From JBDSRX01 sp047445235 (lineage in GTDB: Bacteria; Patescibacteriota; Dojkabacteria; J137), in NCBI GenBank assembly GCA_047445235.1, contig JBLGEO010000002.1, forward strand, positions 1 through 7,547: a stretch of DNA of 7,547 nt, read 5' to 3'. The notes under the pieces are model-generated. The model ran no database searches. It was not told the origin of the DNA and worked only from the letters and a program-made list of their open reading frames with translations. Below are positions 6,481-7,547 of this stretch, piece by piece; positions within the stretch are counted from its first letter, which is position 1; each line of letters starts with the position of its first letter. Position numbers and translations under genes: made by a program.

Positions 6481-7272
6481 TTAATCTAAAAGATTAAATT
6501 TACTTATCGCATTTTTAGCTAATGTGAAATACGGTGCTGCTACTAATGCGCATCCTACTTCTCCTTTTCTCACAACCTGGAATCTAATCCCGGCGAAAAT
6601 TTCTTTATACTTAACTCTTTGATTATGTCCTACGGATAGAACACTTGTAGCCAACTTTTCAATAATTTCTTCTTTAAATTGAATGTAGTCTCTTAAGCCT
6701 CTATTTTCTATCTTACCTACATCTTCCATTAATAAACAAGCATTGGCCTCTCTGTCCTCTGCAATTCCAATAGCTATGCAAGAGAATATAATACATGGTT
6801 CATCTGCTTTAATCGTCTTATTTGCAAAAGGTACATGAGAACCTGGTCTCAATGGAAATACTCTTTTATCTACAGTTCCAAACATTTTCTCAGTTGCATC
6901 TATAAGTGGTTCTAACGAATATACCTTTGCCTTAGAGCCCTTATATTCAACTGTACCGTAAGAATCATTATATAAACTTTTTGGTCGCATAATATCGTAA
7001 CCTAGTACAAGTCCTTGTGGGCCACAAAAGGAAGAGACTGTAGACATATTTATTTGTCCTATATATGGTCCTTTTGTCTCTGCAAGATCGAAAGCATTAA
7101 TTTCATCTAACATGATAGAACCTATATGCGAGAACTGAGTCTTTACAGATGCAGTTCCAAGACAAAATCCTAAAACATACCCATTACCACTTGAACCTGT
7201 ATTTCCATATCCCTCAGAGTAGTCCGGATAAGGTGAAATTGAGTTTAGAATAATATCTTTTGTTTCTCGCAT
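6481..7272 (-). CDS. hdcA: Pyruvoyl-dependent histidine decarboxylase, 263 aa proenzyme
   Basis: It is predicted to convert L-histidine to histamine and CO2 (EC 4.1.1.22) using a self-made pyruvoyl group instead of PLP. It matches the Lactobacillus 30a enzyme, as I remember it, along most of its length. The matches are ISPYPDYSEGY (12-22), GNGYVLGF (29-36), AETKGPYIGQINMSTVSSF (64-82), GYDIMRP (91-97), RPGSHVPFANK (142-152) and VAAPYFTL (244-251). The Ser80-Ser81 pair in TVSSFCG corresponds to the serinolysis site, so cleavage should give a beta chain (1-80) and an alpha chain (81-263) capped by pyruvate. Asp62 and Glu183 (in LMEDVG) align with the active-site Asp63 and catalytic Glu197; Tyr62 is Phe61 here. 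The protein lacks the roughly 45-residue C-terminal tail of the classical enzyme. Substrate preference could differ. It is the first gene of its operon, with a perfect promoter, no Shine-Dalgarno and a leader of about 15 bases. Confidence 0.87.
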   Translation of the reverse strand: MRETKDIILNSISPYPDYSEGYGNTGSSGNGYVLGFCLGTASVKTQFSHIGSIMLDEINAFDLAETKGPYIGQINMSTVSSFCGPQGLVLGYDIMRPKSLYNDSYGTVEYKGSKAKVYSLEPLIDATEKMFGTVDKRVFPLRPGSHVPFANKTIKADEPCIIFSCIAIGIAEDREANACLLMEDVGKIENRGLRDYIQFKEEIIEKLATSVLSVGHNQRVKYKEIFAGIRFQVVRKGEVGCALVAAPYFTLAKNAISKFNLLD

Positions 7273-7294
7273 AATTTTGTAGAGTTATCTTTAA

Positions 7295-7323
7295 ATTATA
7301 TAGTAAATTTCAAATTTTGTCAA
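7295..7323 (-). promoter_or_regulatory. Perfect consensus sigma-70 promoter of the hdcA operon
   Basis: On the minus strand TTGACA (7323-7318) and TATAAT (7300-7295) are both exact consensus boxes separated by 17 bases. The start point should be near 7288, giving a leader of about 15 bases with no ribosome binding site before the ATG at 7272. Such a promoter predicts strong, probably constitutive expression unless a repressor acts. No clear operator palindrome overlaps it. Confidence 0.88.
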
Positions 7324-7457
7324 TTCAGACTGACACATCAAGTTTTCTATCTATAGAATCACAAAGAGAATTCAGGTACATTCCTATCTAATAATTACTA
7401 ATTTCCAATTCCACTGGGCTTTTACACAATTTTATTATAGGTCTATAAACTCATATT

Positions 7458-7486
7458 AAAAAAGGCAGAATTTCTTCTGCCTTTTT
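7458..7486 (-). terminator. Intrinsic terminator of the gene at the right edge (bidirectional shape)
   Basis: On the minus strand GGCAGAA-GAAA-TTCTGCC forms a 7-bp GC-containing stem extended by A/T pairs to about 12 bp. It carries a GNRA-type GAAA loop and is followed by six T (7463-7458). The flanking A- and T-runs make it terminator-like in both directions, but the GAAA loop and the minus-strand gene ending just upstream favour the minus direction. It separates that gene from the hdcA operon promoter. Confidence 0.85.
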
Positions 7487-7506
7487 AGTATTTTTAGTAA
7501 CCAACA

Positions 7507-7547
7507 TTAAGCCGCTTTAGGCATCTCAGCGGGTGCTGCTTCCTTAC
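7507..7547 (-). CDS. C-terminal end of a minus-strand gene (partial)
   Basis: The minus-strand frame entering from the right edge reads KEAAPAEMPKAA and stops at TAA (7509-7507), 21 bases before a strong terminator. Ala/Pro/Lys/Glu-rich tails of this kind are common at the ends of ribosomal and other nucleic-acid-binding proteins, but twelve residues do not identify the gene. An alternative frame reads on to 7494 but gives a less protein-like sequence. Confidence 0.6.
   Translation of the reverse strand, partial: KEAAPAEMPKAA

Noticed and set aside
7325..7381. 18-codon minus-strand ORF upstream of the hdcA promoter
   Set aside because: It is too short, has no promoter of its own beyond a lone TATAAT (7439-7434) with a poor -35, and ends just before the hdcA promoter, with no other support.

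Overview
The window is AT-rich (about one third G+C by eye) and bacterial. It uses the standard stop codons: every larger gene ends in TAA, and an intact release factor 2 argues that UGA is still a stop. No start codon here has a convincing Shine-Dalgarno sequence, and the best promoters sit only 21-27 bases before the start codon. Together with compact gene packing and a 7TM-GAF histidine kinase, this suggests an AT-rich Candidate Phyla Radiation (Patescibacteria)-type genome. That placement is an inference from style, not a phylogenetic result.

Layout, left to right. Positions 1-504 hold an unrecognised 148-aa protein on the minus strand, perhaps followed by the first codons of another minus-strand gene. 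Positions 516-710 form a complete miniature minus-strand transcription unit: a TTGATT-N17-TATAAT promoter, a 29-codon ORF for a hydrophobic peptide, and a strong GAAA-loop terminator that ends 11 bases before the start codon of the 148-aa gene. Next, on the minus strand, is a membrane-anchored GIN-domain (DUF2807) beta-helix protein (716-1495). A 525-base divergent intergenic region (1496-2020) follows. It contains a long imperfect hairpin (1664-1765) that on the minus strand ends in a U-run, a candidate structured RNA, and an extended -10 promoter for prfB. prfB (2021-3103, plus) encodes release factor 2 without the classical programmed frameshift.

From 7323 down to 3100 runs a three-gene minus-strand operon with a perfect consensus promoter (TTGACA-N17-TATAAT). 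Its genes are a pyruvoyl-dependent histidine decarboxylase (hdcA-like), an unrecognised 348-aa soluble protein, and a 768-aa multi-spanning GAF-containing sensor histidine kinase. The gaps are 6 and 21 bases. The kinase and prfB converge and share the four bases TTAA as their overlapping stop codons. At the right edge, the last codons of another minus-strand gene are followed by a strong terminator that insulates the operon.

The most notable part is the operon. It joins an amino-acid decarboxylase of the self-cleaving pyruvoyl type to an unknown protein and an orphan membrane sensor kinase. A simple reading is that histidine or histamine metabolism, or the pH/energy state it influences, is coupled to signalling. 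That link is inferred from gene order only. The small peptide/terminator unit and the long hairpin are the other signals worth testing.
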